Shown: positions 33,738 to 41,823, numbered from the stretch's first letter. The stretch is 41,823 nt of DNA from Gammaproteobacteria bacterium (GCA_029860045.1 JAOUBY010000013.1:1-41823), one strand, 5' to 3'. Numbers and translations are program-made. Notes: generated from the sequence alone by a model not told the origin.

Positions 33738-34697
33738 ATGGGCAAGCGGGTTCTTGTTATCAAGCAGGGTTCTTTCGGCGACATCATCGTTGCCTCCGGT
33801 GCCGTTCAGGATATCTGCCGCCATCACGCCGGTGATGAGATCACGGTGCTGACTGCCCCTGCTTACCGCAAGATATTCGAGCGCATACATGGAATTGACC
33901 ATACCCTGCCTGATGCACGGGAGCCACGCTGGCGACTGGACCTCATGTTCAGCCTTTACCGGCGGGTCAGGTTCAGCAGCTTCGACATGATCTACGACCT
34001 GCAGAAGACAAAGCGTAATGCGTTCTACCATCGCTGGTTCGCAAGAGGTGGACAGTGGAGCGGATCTGCGCCGGGATGTTCACACCTCTACGAGGTGCCA
34101 CCATTCGGCACAATGACGGCGCAGGATGAATTTGCATTGCAGCTGCAGGTGGCCGGTGTGTCCGTGAAATACACCATCGAACCCGATCTGTCGTGGTTCG
34201 TGGATGATGTGTCAGATGTGCTCGAGATGGCAGGTGTGAAACGGCCCTACGTGGTACTGATGCCCAGTTCGTCGCTTCGCCATGCTCACCGGCGCTGGCC
34301 TTACTATGCCGACCTTGCCCGTGCAGTGCTCGCTGAGGGAGTGGACGTAGTGACTGTACCAGGCCCGGATGAGCTGGAATTGTGTGGCAGCATGCCCGGG
34401 ACCATGCTGACCGGTGAAGGCGAATATCTTGATTTCTTCAAGCTTGCAGGGGTTCTGAGCGGTGCAGCCTTCGCGGTCGGTAATGATTCCGGGCAAACAC
34501 ACCTGGCCGCGCATCTGGGCATCCATGGGCTGGCTTTATATGGGCCGATCCAGCGTTACATGAACAACATGAAGCGACGTAATTTCAACTGCCTGGCGAG
34601 CAACAATATCGCCGACATCCCGGTCAGTGACGTGATGCTGTATTTTCGGCGCGCGTTGGCTGCCGCCGGATCAGAGAGATCTGATTCGGTGCAGTAA
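33738..34697 (+). CDS. GT9 family glycosyltransferase (heptosyltransferase-like)
   Basis: A 319-residue GT-B protein of the ADP-heptose:LPS heptosyltransferase family. The N-terminus VLVIKQGSFGDIIVASGAV is the GT9 signature with the catalytic-position Asp in GD. The C-terminal domain has the phosphate-contact region VLMPSSSLRHAHRRWP and the donor block AVGNDSGQTHLAAHLGIHGLALYGP. It may add heptose or another sugar to the inner core; the family also includes non-heptose enzymes. Its last 27 bases overlap the end of the convergent GT10-type gene. Confidence 0.88.
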   Translation: MGKRVLVIKQGSFGDIIVASGAVQDICRHHAGDEITVLTAPAYRKIFERIHGIDHTLPDAREPRWRLDLMFSLYRRVRFSSFDMIYDLQKTKRNAFYHRWFARGGQWSGSAPGCSHLYEVPPFGTMTAQDEFALQLQVAGVSVKYTIEPDLSWFVDDVSDVLEMAGVKRPYVVLMPSSSLRHAHRRWPYYADLARAVLAEGVDVVTVPGPDELELCGSMPGTMLTGEGEYLDFFKLAGVLSGAAFAVGNDSGQTHLAAHLGIHGLALYGPIQRYMNNMKRRNFNCLASNNIADIPVSDVMLYFRRALAAAGSERSDSVQ

Positions 34698-35723
34698 CCG
34701 GTTTCGACCTTTCTGGTAGAGATATTTCAGGGCGTTCACGGGAGGAAACCTGTTGATGGCACGGCGTGAGTACAGCATGCCGTGTCCACTGCTGACCGGT
34801 CGTGCCTGGTGCTGCTGATCTATGATTCTGCTCAGGACCGCGAACAGGTTGTATTCTTCCAGCACACGGCGGCGTGCCTCGACAATGGCCGGCAGGCGCT
34901 TCTCGTACTCGTTGTCACGGATGGCGGCCTCGATTATCGCCGCAGTCGCCTCCACGTCATCCATGTCGATTTGGATGAAACTCTGTTCGGGGAAATAGTC
35001 GGCTGCATTGGTGCAGCCATAATAGAAAGGCAGTGCGAGTCCCAGGAAAGGGTCGGCAAGTTTTTCAGTCCAGTGATGCGGGCCCCGGTAGTTCTCGATT
35101 GCCACGTGGTAGCGGTAGTCGTGCAGTGCTTCCGCCTTGTCATCCATTTCCTGAACCCCGTGGCCGTAGATATCCATGCCGGGCAGCAGTGTCTTGAGCG
35201 CCTGAGTGAACCGGTAACGCCGGTTGTGCAGCGTATGGGTCTGCTGCTTGATAGAGCAAACCGTCGATACTTCCCGGGTCTTTTCCCAGGGCGGTGTGTC
35301 ATGCAGTGTGTCGTATGACACTTCGTGGTTGCTGCCGAGTCCGTAGAACCATTGCAGCGCGGGTTGCGACCAGATTCGGTCGGGATGAGGTAACGCCCAG
35401 TCTACGTGACTGGTGAGCACATGGCCGAACTGCCGGGTAAAGGCATCACCGTAGGTCTTGATCGAGGATGGTTCTCCGGTGACTAGCAGCGTGTGCTGTG
35501 GCGGGCAGGACAATGCTTCGCATCGTCCCGAGAAACGTTCCCGGCCATCCGGTGGCATGTCGTCGTAAACCACCAACCAGTCATAGTCTCTTGCGTCGAG
35601 GTCGAAAATGAACTCACAATTGTTCCAGACAGGCTTGAGTCCCGGGAACTGTCGCAACCAGGTGCGTGTCTGCACCCGACTGATGAATTTGACGCGGACA
35701 TGAGCGTGGTTGTCTGGGGGCAT
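34671..35723 (-). CDS. GT10 (alpha-1,3/4-fucosyltransferase) family protein
   Basis: A 350-residue enzyme. The C-terminal donor region YRYHVAIENYRG followed by HHWTEKLADPFLGLALPFYYG matches the GT10 pattern F..A.EN.....Y.TEK...A...G.VP...G. The N-terminal part contains YDWLVVYDDMPP and LLVTGEPSSI, also seen in bacterial GT10 proteins. GT10 enzymes transfer fucose from GDP-fucose, which would fit the gmd-like gene 1.4 kb away; other sugars are possible for distant members. The frame is open to a TTG at 35858, but ATG 35723 starts just before the conserved region. No strong ribosome-binding site is visible. It overlaps the GT9 gene tail to tail. Confidence 0.8.
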   Translation of the reverse strand: MPPDNHAHVRVKFISRVQTRTWLRQFPGLKPVWNNCEFIFDLDARDYDWLVVYDDMPPDGRERFSGRCEALSCPPQHTLLVTGEPSSIKTYGDAFTRQFGHVLTSHVDWALPHPDRIWSQPALQWFYGLGSNHEVSYDTLHDTPPWEKTREVSTVCSIKQQTHTLHNRRYRFTQALKTLLPGMDIYGHGVQEMDDKAEALHDYRYHVAIENYRGPHHWTEKLADPFLGLALPFYYGCTNAADYFPEQSFIQIDMDDVEATAAIIEAAIRDNEYEKRLPAIVEARRRVLEEYNLFAVLSRIIDQQHQARPVSSGHGMLYSRRAINRFPPVNALKYLYQKGRNRLLHRIRSL

Positions 35724-35975
35724 ATCTTTGCTTGCAGCTGATGTATTCACTGCAGTACTGACAGGGGATACAGACAAACTGTTCCCTTGTTCGCAAAGCT
35801 GCACTCCCGGACGCCTGTGCAGGAGGCGACCTGCCTGTACGGGGGCTTTGCAAGGCAATGATTGTGCGGCGCGTTCCCAATCATGTTTACCCTGGTTTTC
35901 ATCTATTCATGATTCTCGGGTTAACGCCGGTCATGATCGCAAGTGGCCGTTGTTTTGTCATTGTAGTGGATTGAC

Positions 35976-36896
35976 TCAGTAGAATGAACGTTCGCCTTCC
36001 GGCCGCGTCTTGAAGCGGCGGTGTGCCCACAGGTACTGCTCGGGTTGCTTGCGCACGCAGCCCTCGATAGTCGCATTGATACGTCGGGTGTCTTCCTCGA
36101 TGTCATTACCCGGAAAATTCTCCATTGCCGGCAGCAGCGTCAGCCGGTAGCCGCGTGACCCGGGCAGGCGGGTCTGCACGAACGGGACCACCGGCGAGTG
36201 AGCCATTCTGGCCAGTGTCGAGGTGGCGGTAATTGTCGCGGCCGGTATGCCGAAGAACGGTACGAACATACCCTTGCCAATACCGAAGTCCTGGTCGGGT
36301 GCATACCAGACCGGAATATTCTGTTTCAGGCTGCGACGCATACCAAGCAGGTTGTCACGCAGAATGGCATTGTGGGTGAAGCTTTCGCGTCCGCGGCTGA
36401 TCACATGCTCCATGGCGGCATTCTTGTGTTCTCGATACAGGACCTGGAAGGGGGTGTATATCGACAGCAGGCGCCCGCCGATTTCCATGGTGGTGAAGTG
36501 AGCGCTCAGCAGGATGGCGCCGTTACCGCCTTCCAGTGCCTTGTGCAGGTGTTCCAGTCCCTCGATGGAGCACAGTTTTTTCAGACGCCTGTCAGAACCC
36601 CACCAGCTCATACCCATCTCGAGCAGGCCAATACCCATGGAAGCGAAATTTTCCACCAGCATGCGTTGCCGTTCGGTGTCACTGCGCTCCGGGAAGCACA
36701 GGGCCAGGTTGACCCGGGTAATGTGGCGGCGGCGCGCTGCAACCAGGCGCACCAGGTGTCCGAGCTGGCGACCGATCCTCACCTGCAAGGCATAAGGCAG
36801 CCGGGTCAGGCACCACAGCGCGCCTACGCCCAGCCAGGTTGGCCAGTAGCGGGGTGCGTACAGATTGTGTCTGCCACGGTTTGGCGGTTTGTCCAT
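35976..36896 (-). CDS. LpxL/HtrB-type lipid A acyltransferase
   Basis: Late acyltransferases add secondary acyl chains to Kdo2-lipid A at the inner membrane. The 306-residue protein has an N-terminal hydrophobic helix (WLGVGALWCLTRLPYALQ, 21-38), the catalytic H-x4-E dyad His133/Glu138 in LSAHFTTMEIG, and YAPDQDFG plus the C-terminal PEQYLWAHRRFKTRPEGE. ATG 36896 has GGAA correctly placed and gives a typical N-terminus, so I did not use the 36 codons upstream. It diverges from waaA across 179 bases, a natural pairing for Kdo transfer and acylation. Confidence 0.92.
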   Translation of the reverse strand: MDKPPNRGRHNLYAPRYWPTWLGVGALWCLTRLPYALQVRIGRQLGHLVRLVAARRRHITRVNLALCFPERSDTERQRMLVENFASMGIGLLEMGMSWWGSDRRLKKLCSIEGLEHLHKALEGGNGAILLSAHFTTMEIGGRLLSIYTPFQVLYREHKNAAMEHVISRGRESFTHNAILRDNLLGMRRSLKQNIPVWYAPDQDFGIGKGMFVPFFGIPAATITATSTLARMAHSPVVPFVQTRLPGSRGYRLTLLPAMENFPGNDIEEDTRRINATIEGCVRKQPEQYLWAHRRFKTRPEGERSFY

Positions 36897-37075
36897 GTCT
36901 TCCAGGCGGGTGCGTGAGTTTTCATTGTAACGTCTTGCCCCTTTTTTCACACGCTGCCGGGGCCTTCTGTGCCGCGTGGTGTGTGTTATCCTTGCGGCGC
37001 GCAAGCTGTTCTTGCCGGTATCGATAACATGATCCAGAATTTTGTTGCCGTGGCTGACGGTAACCCGTACCTGCC

Positions 37076-38341
37076 TTGAGAATTCTCTATACCCTGCTGT
37101 TGTACCTGTTGTCCCCTGTCGTGTTGCTGCGGCTGGCCTGGCGCGGACTGCGTGCGCCCGATTACCTGAGGCGCTGGCCGGAACGTTTCAGTTTTATCGA
37201 GCCGCCGCTGGGTGAGCGGGTGATCTGGGTGCATGCCGTTTCAGTGGGCGAGGTGCAGGCAGCCGAGCCACTGCTGCGTGCCCTGCTGGAGCAGCATCCC
37301 GAGTTTTCGATACTGGTCACCACGGTGACGCCGACCGGGTCGGCCCGGGTCGTGGAGATATTCGGCAATGACGTGGCGCATATCTATGCACCGTACGATC
37401 TGCCGGATGCCGTGGTGCGGTTCTTCGAGCGGGTGCGCCCGGAGCTGGCCATCGTCATGGAAACCGAGTTGTGGCCTAACCTGTTTCATGCCTGCCAGAG
37501 CCGGCAGGTTCCACTGTTGCTGGTTAATGCACGTTTATCGGAACGGTCAAGCCGTGGATACCGGCGGATTAGCCGCCTGGTTGGCCAGACGCTGGCAACG
37601 GTGACGCAGGTTGCGGCGCAGGGTGAACAGGATGCGGAGCGTTTTATTGCCCTGGGTGCCGATCCCGGGCGCGTGACCGTTACCGGCAACCTCAAGTTCG
37701 AACAGCGCATCCCGCCCAGCCTGCTGGAGCGTGCCGAGGTGTTGCGCCGGGAGTGGGGAGCCAGTCGACCGGTGTGGATTGCCGCCAGTACCCACGAGGG
37801 TGAGGATGAGCTGGTGCTGGACGCCTTCCGCCAGGTGCGCAAGGCGTTTCCTGATTGTCTGCTGGTCATTGTGCCGCGTCACCCGGAACGTTTCGAGGAC
37901 GTTGCCGAGCTGTGTCGGCAGCGCGGTTTGGGTACACGTTTGCGTAGTGAACGCCAGCCCTGCACGATGGATACACAGGTATTCGTCGGTGACACGATGG
38001 GGGAGCTGTTACTGTTTTATGCGGCATCCGACGTGGCCTTTGTGGGCGGCAGCCTGGTGCACCATGGTGGCCACAACCTGCTGGAGCCGGCAGCCCTGGG
38101 TATTCCGGTGGTGACCGGGACGCAGCTGTTTAATTTCACCGAGATATCCCGCCTGCTGATCTTGGCAGGTGCCTGTGAACAGGTGGATAGCGTGACCGGA
38201 CTGGAGCGTACCGTCAGGGAGTGGCTGGGCGATGCCAATGCCCGTCACCGGGTTGGCGAACAGGGTCGCAAGGTGGTGGAAAAGAATCGTGGTGCGCTGG
38301 CAGCGGTGCTGGCGATGGTCAACAAGCAGCTAGAGCGCTGA
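37076..38341 (+). CDS. waaA: 3-deoxy-D-manno-octulosonic acid (Kdo) transferase, TTG start
   Basis: WaaA transfers Kdo from CMP-Kdo to lipid A precursor on the inner membrane, the first step of LPS core assembly. The 421-residue protein begins MRILYTLLLYLLSPVVLLRL (membrane-associated helix), then WVHAVSVGEVQAA with the catalytic base Glu59, ETELWPNL, and the C-terminal GGSLVHHGGHNLLEPAALG. An in-frame TAA at 37061-37063 rules out any earlier start, and the only start codon fitting the family N-terminus is TTG 37076. Its last 12 bases overlap the end of the convergent hemerythrin gene. Confidence 0.95.
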   Translation: MRILYTLLLYLLSPVVLLRLAWRGLRAPDYLRRWPERFSFIEPPLGERVIWVHAVSVGEVQAAEPLLRALLEQHPEFSILVTTVTPTGSARVVEIFGNDVAHIYAPYDLPDAVVRFFERVRPELAIVMETELWPNLFHACQSRQVPLLLVNARLSERSSRGYRRISRLVGQTLATVTQVAAQGEQDAERFIALGADPGRVTVTGNLKFEQRIPPSLLERAEVLRREWGASRPVWIAASTHEGEDELVLDAFRQVRKAFPDCLLVIVPRHPERFEDVAELCRQRGLGTRLRSERQPCTMDTQVFVGDTMGELLLFYAASDVAFVGGSLVHHGGHNLLEPAALGIPVVTGTQLFNFTEISRLLILAGACEQVDSVTGLERTVREWLGDANARHRVGEQGRKVVEKNRGALAAVLAMVNKQLER

Positions 38342-38851
38342 ATAGGGTACACCGCGGCGCGATGCCATTGCCTCGCCAACCGCGCCCAGTTCCTGTTGGC
38401 TCAGGCTGCTGGCCGTCAGCGGCAGGAACTCCCGGTTCTCGCGCTGGATATGCTCCCGGCACAATGTGCAGAAGGCGTTCGCCTGTTCAATAAAGGCCGC
38501 ATCAAAACCGTCGGCAGGCAACTGCTTCAGCCCGGGGACCAGCTGCTCCCATAGCTGGTCAAGCTGTTCATGTTCCTTTTTCAGTGAGAAAACCAGTTCC
38601 GCAATCTTCATCGATTGCCCGTTCAGACGCGGGAACAGGTCTTCTTCCTCGTCACGATGGTGCAGCGGGGCGCTGGTCGTGAAGTAACGTACCACCTGCC
38701 GTGCCGTGGTTGCGTCAGGCGTGGTGGTAAGCCCTTCCAGCAGGTCGAGGTGCGCCAGCATTTTTTCATGGCAGGCACGCAACAGGCCGATCGGGTCATC
38801 AAAGCCGGGGAGTTCTGCCGGCAGGCCGGTGTCGTTCATTTTGTTTTCCAT
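38330..38851 (-). CDS. Hemerythrin HHE domain protein
   Basis: A 173-residue four-helix protein with the spaced His/Glu ligands of a non-heme di-iron hemerythrin-like site: His28 (ACHEK), His64 or His65 and Glu69 (LHHRDEEEDLFP), His94 (KEHEQL), His134 and Glu138 (REHIQRE). Two cysteines (Cys128 and Cys131) precede the last helix. Bacterial HHE proteins bind oxygen, NO or iron, or help repair iron-sulfur centres; which applies here is unknown. Start is ATG 38851 or the ATG four codons later. It is convergent with waaA and flanked upstream by a REP pair. Confidence 0.87.
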   Translation of the reverse strand: MENKMNDTGLPAELPGFDDPIGLLRACHEKMLAHLDLLEGLTTTPDATTARQVVRYFTTSAPLHHRDEEEDLFPRLNGQSMKIAELVFSLKKEHEQLDQLWEQLVPGLKQLPADGFDAAFIEQANAFCTLCREHIQRENREFLPLTASSLSQQELGAVGEAMASRRGVPYSAL

Positions 38852-38862
38852 TCACCTTTTTT

Positions 38863-38927
38863 ATCGCGCCTGCAAGGCGCTCCTACATGCATAAATTAGG
38901 CCTGTAGGAGCGCCTTGCAGGCGCGAT
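38863..38927. repeat. REP-type inverted pair, locus 4
   Basis: Units at 38863-38886 and 38904-38927 in opposite orientation, 17 bases apart, with GCGCC-TTGCA-GGCGC stems and outer GTAG. The pair lies between tolC (stop four bases away) and the hemerythrin gene on the same strand, immediately upstream of that gene's ribosome-binding region. Confidence 0.88.
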
Positions 38928-38930
38928 TCG

Positions 38931-40262
38931 TTATTTTATCTCACCCTCGACCAGCCAGGCGTTGATTTCGGCCAGGTCGCTTTCCTCGATGATGCCGGCG
39001 GCCTGCTTCAGGCGCAGTGTGTCGAGCAGGTAGTCGTAGCGGGAGCGTGCGTGATCGCGCCGTGCACGCAACAGTTCACGCTGGGCATCCAGTACATCAA
39101 CGATATCGCGCGTACCGACATCGAAGCCGGCTCTGGCCGCCTCATAGGCCTTTTCGTTCGACTCAATGGCACGCTTCAGCGCGTTTACCTTGCTGATGCC
39201 GCTGACGACGCCGCGATAGTTGTCACGCGTCTGGCGTTCGGTCGCGCGGTACTGCTGCTCCTGTTGCTCCTGTGCCTGGTTGTACAGGGAACGCTGTTCG
39301 CGCGTGCGCGAGGCAGTCAGGCCGCCCTGGTAAAGCGGCAGGCTCATCTCCACGCCAATGGCGCTGTCGTTTCGTTCCAGATCCTGGAAGCCGCCAAAAC
39401 GGTTGTCGCGGTAGCTGTAGTCGGCGGTGACGTCGATGCTCGGGTAATGGCCGGAGCGCTGCACCCGGATTTCCTGTTTCGCGGTCTCGGTCGCGGCCTG
39501 TGCGGCCAGCATCAGCGGGTTCTGTTCAATTGCCGCCGCTACCCACTGGTCCTGGTCGGCCGGGTCCGGCACCAGCAGCGGGATATCGGCCTTGAGCACT
39601 TCCAGTGTCGAGGGCAGTTCGCCGGTGAGCTCGCGCAATGCCTCGTGTGCGTCGGCAAGTTGCTGTTCGGCACTGATTTCATCGCTGATGGCAATGTCAT
39701 AGGCAGCCTGTGCCTTGAGGGTGTCGGTAATCGCGGCGAGCCCGACCTCGAAACGCTGTGTTGCCTGGTCCAGCGTACGCGTCAGGGCGGCCTTGTCGGC
39801 GCGCACAAAGGCGAGGTTATCGAGCGCGCCCAGTACCAGGAAATAGCGTGTTGCCACGCGCAGGGCCAGGTCCTGCCGGGCCGCGGCGAACTGCGCATCG
39901 GCCTGTGCAATGCGGCTGTCCGCCTGCTGTAATTGTATAAAACGGTCGCGTCGGTAAACCGGCTGGCGTAAGCCGATGGTATAGGTCTCGTTGGTCGCGT
40001 AGCTGGTCGCGCCCCCATTGCGCGGATCGAAGCGATCGCGCGAGACGGCGCCGCTCAGGGTTATGTCGGGCAACAGGCCTGCGCGGCTTTGCGGGAGTGC
40101 CTCCAGTGCAGCCGTATGTTCGGCGAGCGCTGCATTGAAGGCCGGGTCGGCAGCAAGCGCCTTTTGATACACGGAGGCAAGGTCATCGGCATGCAGTGGC
40201 AGCGCGACCAGTATGAGGTAGACAAGACCTGTCAGGCGGTAAAGGAGTTTGCTAGGTGCCAT
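38931..40262 (-). CDS. tolC: TolC family type I secretion / efflux outer-membrane protein
   Basis: A 443-residue protein with a signal peptide (MAPSKLLYRLTGLVYLILVALPLHA, cleavage near 24) and two tandem outer-membrane-efflux repeats: DLASVYQKALAADPAF opening the first, and IEQNPLMLAAQAATETAKQEI the second. The helical, Ala/Gln-rich remainder fits the periplasmic tunnel. SLPLYQGGLTASRTREQ is a typical TolC turn region. TolC trimers connect inner-membrane ABC or RND pumps to the outside. A frame extension to TTG 40274 is possible but ATG 40262 is better. It begins eight bases after the rhodanese stop, the third gene of pcm-rhodanese-tolC. Confidence 0.93.
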   Translation of the reverse strand: MAPSKLLYRLTGLVYLILVALPLHADDLASVYQKALAADPAFNAALAEHTAALEALPQSRAGLLPDITLSGAVSRDRFDPRNGGATSYATNETYTIGLRQPVYRRDRFIQLQQADSRIAQADAQFAAARQDLALRVATRYFLVLGALDNLAFVRADKAALTRTLDQATQRFEVGLAAITDTLKAQAAYDIAISDEISAEQQLADAHEALRELTGELPSTLEVLKADIPLLVPDPADQDQWVAAAIEQNPLMLAAQAATETAKQEIRVQRSGHYPSIDVTADYSYRDNRFGGFQDLERNDSAIGVEMSLPLYQGGLTASRTREQRSLYNQAQEQQEQQYRATERQTRDNYRGVVSGISKVNALKRAIESNEKAYEAARAGFDVGTRDIVDVLDAQRELLRARRDHARSRYDYLLDTLRLKQAAGIIEESDLAEINAWLVEGEIK

Positions 40263-40270
40263 CGCATGTA

Positions 40271-40591
40271 TCAATAGGTTGCCAGGTTGTTATCCGTGTC
40301 GCGTGCCCATGCATCGAGGCCGCCACGCAGGTTGACCACGTTGCTGAAGCCACGGCTGACGAGAAACAGGGCCACCTGCCGGCTGCGAATGCCATGGTGG
40401 CAGATTACGATGATTTCCTGGTCTTCATCAAGCGAGTCCAGTTCAGTGGGTACCTGGCGCATCGGCAGCAACCGGGAGTCCTGCAGATTGACAATGTTGT
40501 ACTCCCAGGGTTCCCGCACGTCCAGTAACAGCGGTTTTACCGGGGTGGTTTCAAGGTAGAGTTTGCACTCGTCCGGTGTGATCTCGCGCAT
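40271..40591 (-). CDS. Single-domain rhodanese-like protein
   Basis: A 106-residue rhodanese with LLLDVREPWEYNIVNL at the start of the fold and the active-site loop CHHGIRS with Cys64, then NLRGGLDAWA. The Cys loop of seven residues suits sulfur transfer. Single-domain rhodaneses pass persulfide sulfur in many pathways; the physiological substrate is not evident. It lies four bases after the pcm stop and nine before tolC, so it is the middle gene of an operon. Confidence 0.93.
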   Translation of the reverse strand: MREITPDECKLYLETTPVKPLLLDVREPWEYNIVNLQDSRLLPMRQVPTELDSLDEDQEIIVICHHGIRSRQVALFLVSRGFSNVVNLRGGLDAWARDTDNNLATY

Positions 40592-40595
40592 ATTG

Positions 40596-41258
40596 CTAGA
40601 GGCTGAAGTCAGTGGGTGTTGCGGCGTTCAGCAGTGGCGGGAGACAGGTCTCAAACAGGCTTTCGCTGGACCAGTTGTTTTCATTGATACGGGTGATCAG
40701 GCGGGCTTCCATGATCGGCAGCTGGCCGGTGATGATAAACAGGCGTCCGCCATTTTCCAGGTTGTGATGAAACTCCTGCGCAAGCACGGGCAGCGAGCCG
40801 GTCACGGCAATCACATCGTAACGCAGGGCAGGGTCGAGCGCCTTGAACGCGTCGCCGCTGTTAAGGGTAATGTTGCCGATATCATGCGCGGCCAGTTTTG
40901 CCGCGGCCGTTTCTACCAGGTCGGGGAAGATATCAATGCTGGTCACATGCCGGCCGAGGCGTGCCAGGCAAGCCGTCAGGTAGCCACTGCCGGTGCCGAT
41001 TTCCAGCACCGAATCGTCCGGCTGGATGGCCAGTGCCTGTAGCAGGCGACCCTCGACATTCGGATTCATCATGACCTGTTCGTGGCCGATTGGGATATTG
41101 GTGTCGGCAAAGGCGAGCGCTTGATAGTTTTCCGGAACAAATGCCTCGCGCGGAACCTGCTGCATGGTTTGCAGCACCTGTGGATCCAGTACATCCCAGG
41201 GGCGGACCTGCTGCTCGATCATGTTGAAACGTGCCTGTTCGATTTCTGCCGGGTTCAT
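40596..41258 (-). CDS. pcm: Protein-L-isoaspartate O-methyltransferase family protein
   Basis: A 220-residue SAM-dependent methyltransferase of the PCMT family, which repairs isoaspartyl residues in aged proteins. Motif I is VLEIGTGSGYLTACLARLG, with VTSIDIFPDLVE after it. The N-terminal part has MIEQQVRPWDV and VPREAFVP, as in the proteobacterial form found beside tolC. The true enzyme normally has a Ser/Thr-rich catalytic loop; this subgroup is more divergent (IPIGHEQVMMNPNVEGRLLQ), so its substrate may differ. ATG 41258 gives the family N-terminus MNPAEIEQ; the open frame upstream is not conserved-looking. Confidence 0.87.
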   Translation of the reverse strand: MNPAEIEQARFNMIEQQVRPWDVLDPQVLQTMQQVPREAFVPENYQALAFADTNIPIGHEQVMMNPNVEGRLLQALAIQPDDSVLEIGTGSGYLTACLARLGRHVTSIDIFPDLVETAAAKLAAHDIGNITLNSGDAFKALDPALRYDVIAVTGSLPVLAQEFHHNLENGGRLFIITGQLPIMEARLITRINENNWSSESLFETCLPPLLNAATPTDFSL

Positions 41259-41426
41259 CAGCCTGTGTCGCTCGCAATAATGAAAGGTCGCCAAGGGTAC
41301 GGCGTTTGTCCTTCGCTGGCAATAATCTGACCGGGTAGGGGCTGTCTTTCCTATGTAAATCATATGGTTATTTATGCGTGCGCGGAGTTTTTCTTGCAAT
41401 GGCATGGTCCATTCGTTACCGTACAG

Positions 41427-41506
41427 GCCCAGCTGGGGGTGCCCGCGACGGGCTGAGAATTACCCTTGGAACCTGATCCGGTTGATACCGGCGTAGGGAA
41501 GCTCAA
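41427..41506 (+). promoter_or_regulatory. Thiamine pyrophosphate (TPP) riboswitch
   Basis: The THI-box core is unmistakable: GGGGGTGCCC, CGGGCTGAGAATTACCC, TTGGAACCTGATCCGG, GATACCGGCGTAGGGAAGC. The P1 helix pairs AGCT (41431-41434) with AGCT (41500-41503). It ends about 42 bases before the thiC start. In gammaproteobacteria, TPP binding at such sites usually hides the ribosome-binding region or ends transcription, lowering thiC expression when thiamine is plentiful. Confidence 0.96.
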
Positions 41507-41547
41507 GCACTCGCCGGCCCAATGACAACACACACGAGGACGGCCAC

Positions 41548-41823
41548 ATGAGTGCAATCCCGGAAGATTTCATCAGAAAGACCGCACAACTGTCGGCCGA
41601 CGTCACCCGGCCATTCCCGAATTCCAGTCGCATCTACGTGCAGGGTTCACGCCCGGACATCCGTGTGCCCATGCGCGAAATCCACCAGGCCGATACCGCT
41701 GCCAGCTTTGGCGTGGAAAAGAATCCGCCGATCACTGTCTACGACACCTCCGGACCCTACACGGACCCCGATGCAACGATTGACCTGCTGGCGGGGTTGT
41801 CGAGTGTGCGTGGCGACTGGATC
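41548..41823 (+). CDS. thiC: Phosphomethylpyrimidine synthase ThiC (5' part)
   Basis: ThiC is a radical-SAM enzyme that rearranges aminoimidazole ribotide into the thiamine pyrimidine HMP phosphate. The first 92 residues are present and the gene runs off the window. They show [20 protein letters not shown] and [11 protein letters not shown], both diagnostic for the ThiC N-terminal domain; the cluster-binding C-terminal motif is outside. The ATG has CGAGGA eight bases upstream and follows a TPP riboswitch, which confirms identity and regulation. Confidence 0.95.
   Translation, partial: MSAIPEDFIRKTAQLSADVTRPFPNSSRIYVQGSRPDIRVPMREIHQADTAASFGVEKNPPITVYDTSGPYTDPDATIDLLAGLSSVRGDWI

Overview
The window is chromosomal DNA of a GC-rich gammaproteobacterium. 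Gene order supports this: coaBC-dut-algC-argB, pyrE next to an exonuclease III gene, metW-metX-yggU-yggT-proC beside pilT-pilU, and glnE-ilvE leading to msbA and waaA all recall Pseudomonas and Chromatiales-type genomes. It encodes type IV pilus motors, Gram-negative lipid A/LPS export genes and a TolC-type outer-membrane protein. Genus cannot be fixed from sequence alone; a Chromatiales-like or related environmental lineage is an inference.

Layout. 1-8.9 kb: coenzyme A, dUTPase, a membrane-anchored long AlgC-type sugar phosphomutase, ArgB, a periplasmic coiled-coil DUF4124 protein, a TauE/SafE permease, PyrE and an exonuclease III homologue. 8.9-10.6 kb: an AT-rich accessory island holding a Fic enzyme gene, a striking double-palindrome operator in front of it and an integron attC-like site behind it. 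10.6-16 kb: a small Arg-rich protein, an AmpG-like permease, metW-metX, yggU-yggT-proC. 16-21.6 kb: pilT-pilU, a PyrK-like flavoprotein, a sugar-nucleotide epimerase and a third PilT/PilU-type ATPase. 21.7-27.8 kb: glnE, ilvE, msbA, a CHCC zinc-finger protein. 27.8-38.3 kb: a surface-glycan (probably LPS core/oligosaccharide) block with an ELM1-family protein, two GT4 enzymes, an SGNH protein, a GDP-mannose dehydratase-like protein, DUF6165, GT9, a GT10-type enzyme, an LpxL-type acyltransferase and WaaA. 38.3-41.8 kb: hemerythrin protein, pcm-rhodanese-tolC operon, and a TPP riboswitch leading into thiC, which runs off the window.

Four intergenic sites carry REP-type palindromes with a 5' GTAG tetranucleotide, in inverted pairs, and with base changes that keep the stem paired. 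The most novel-looking part is the Fic locus: a self-inhibited Fic enzyme with a C-terminal winged-helix-like region, two near-identical 18-bp operators 41 bp apart inside a 29-bp inverted repeat, and an attC-like recombination site. This suggests an autoregulated AMPylator-type gene that arrived as an integron cassette.

Starts were chosen by family alignment from memory, in-frame stops and ribosome-binding sequences; no database search was possible.
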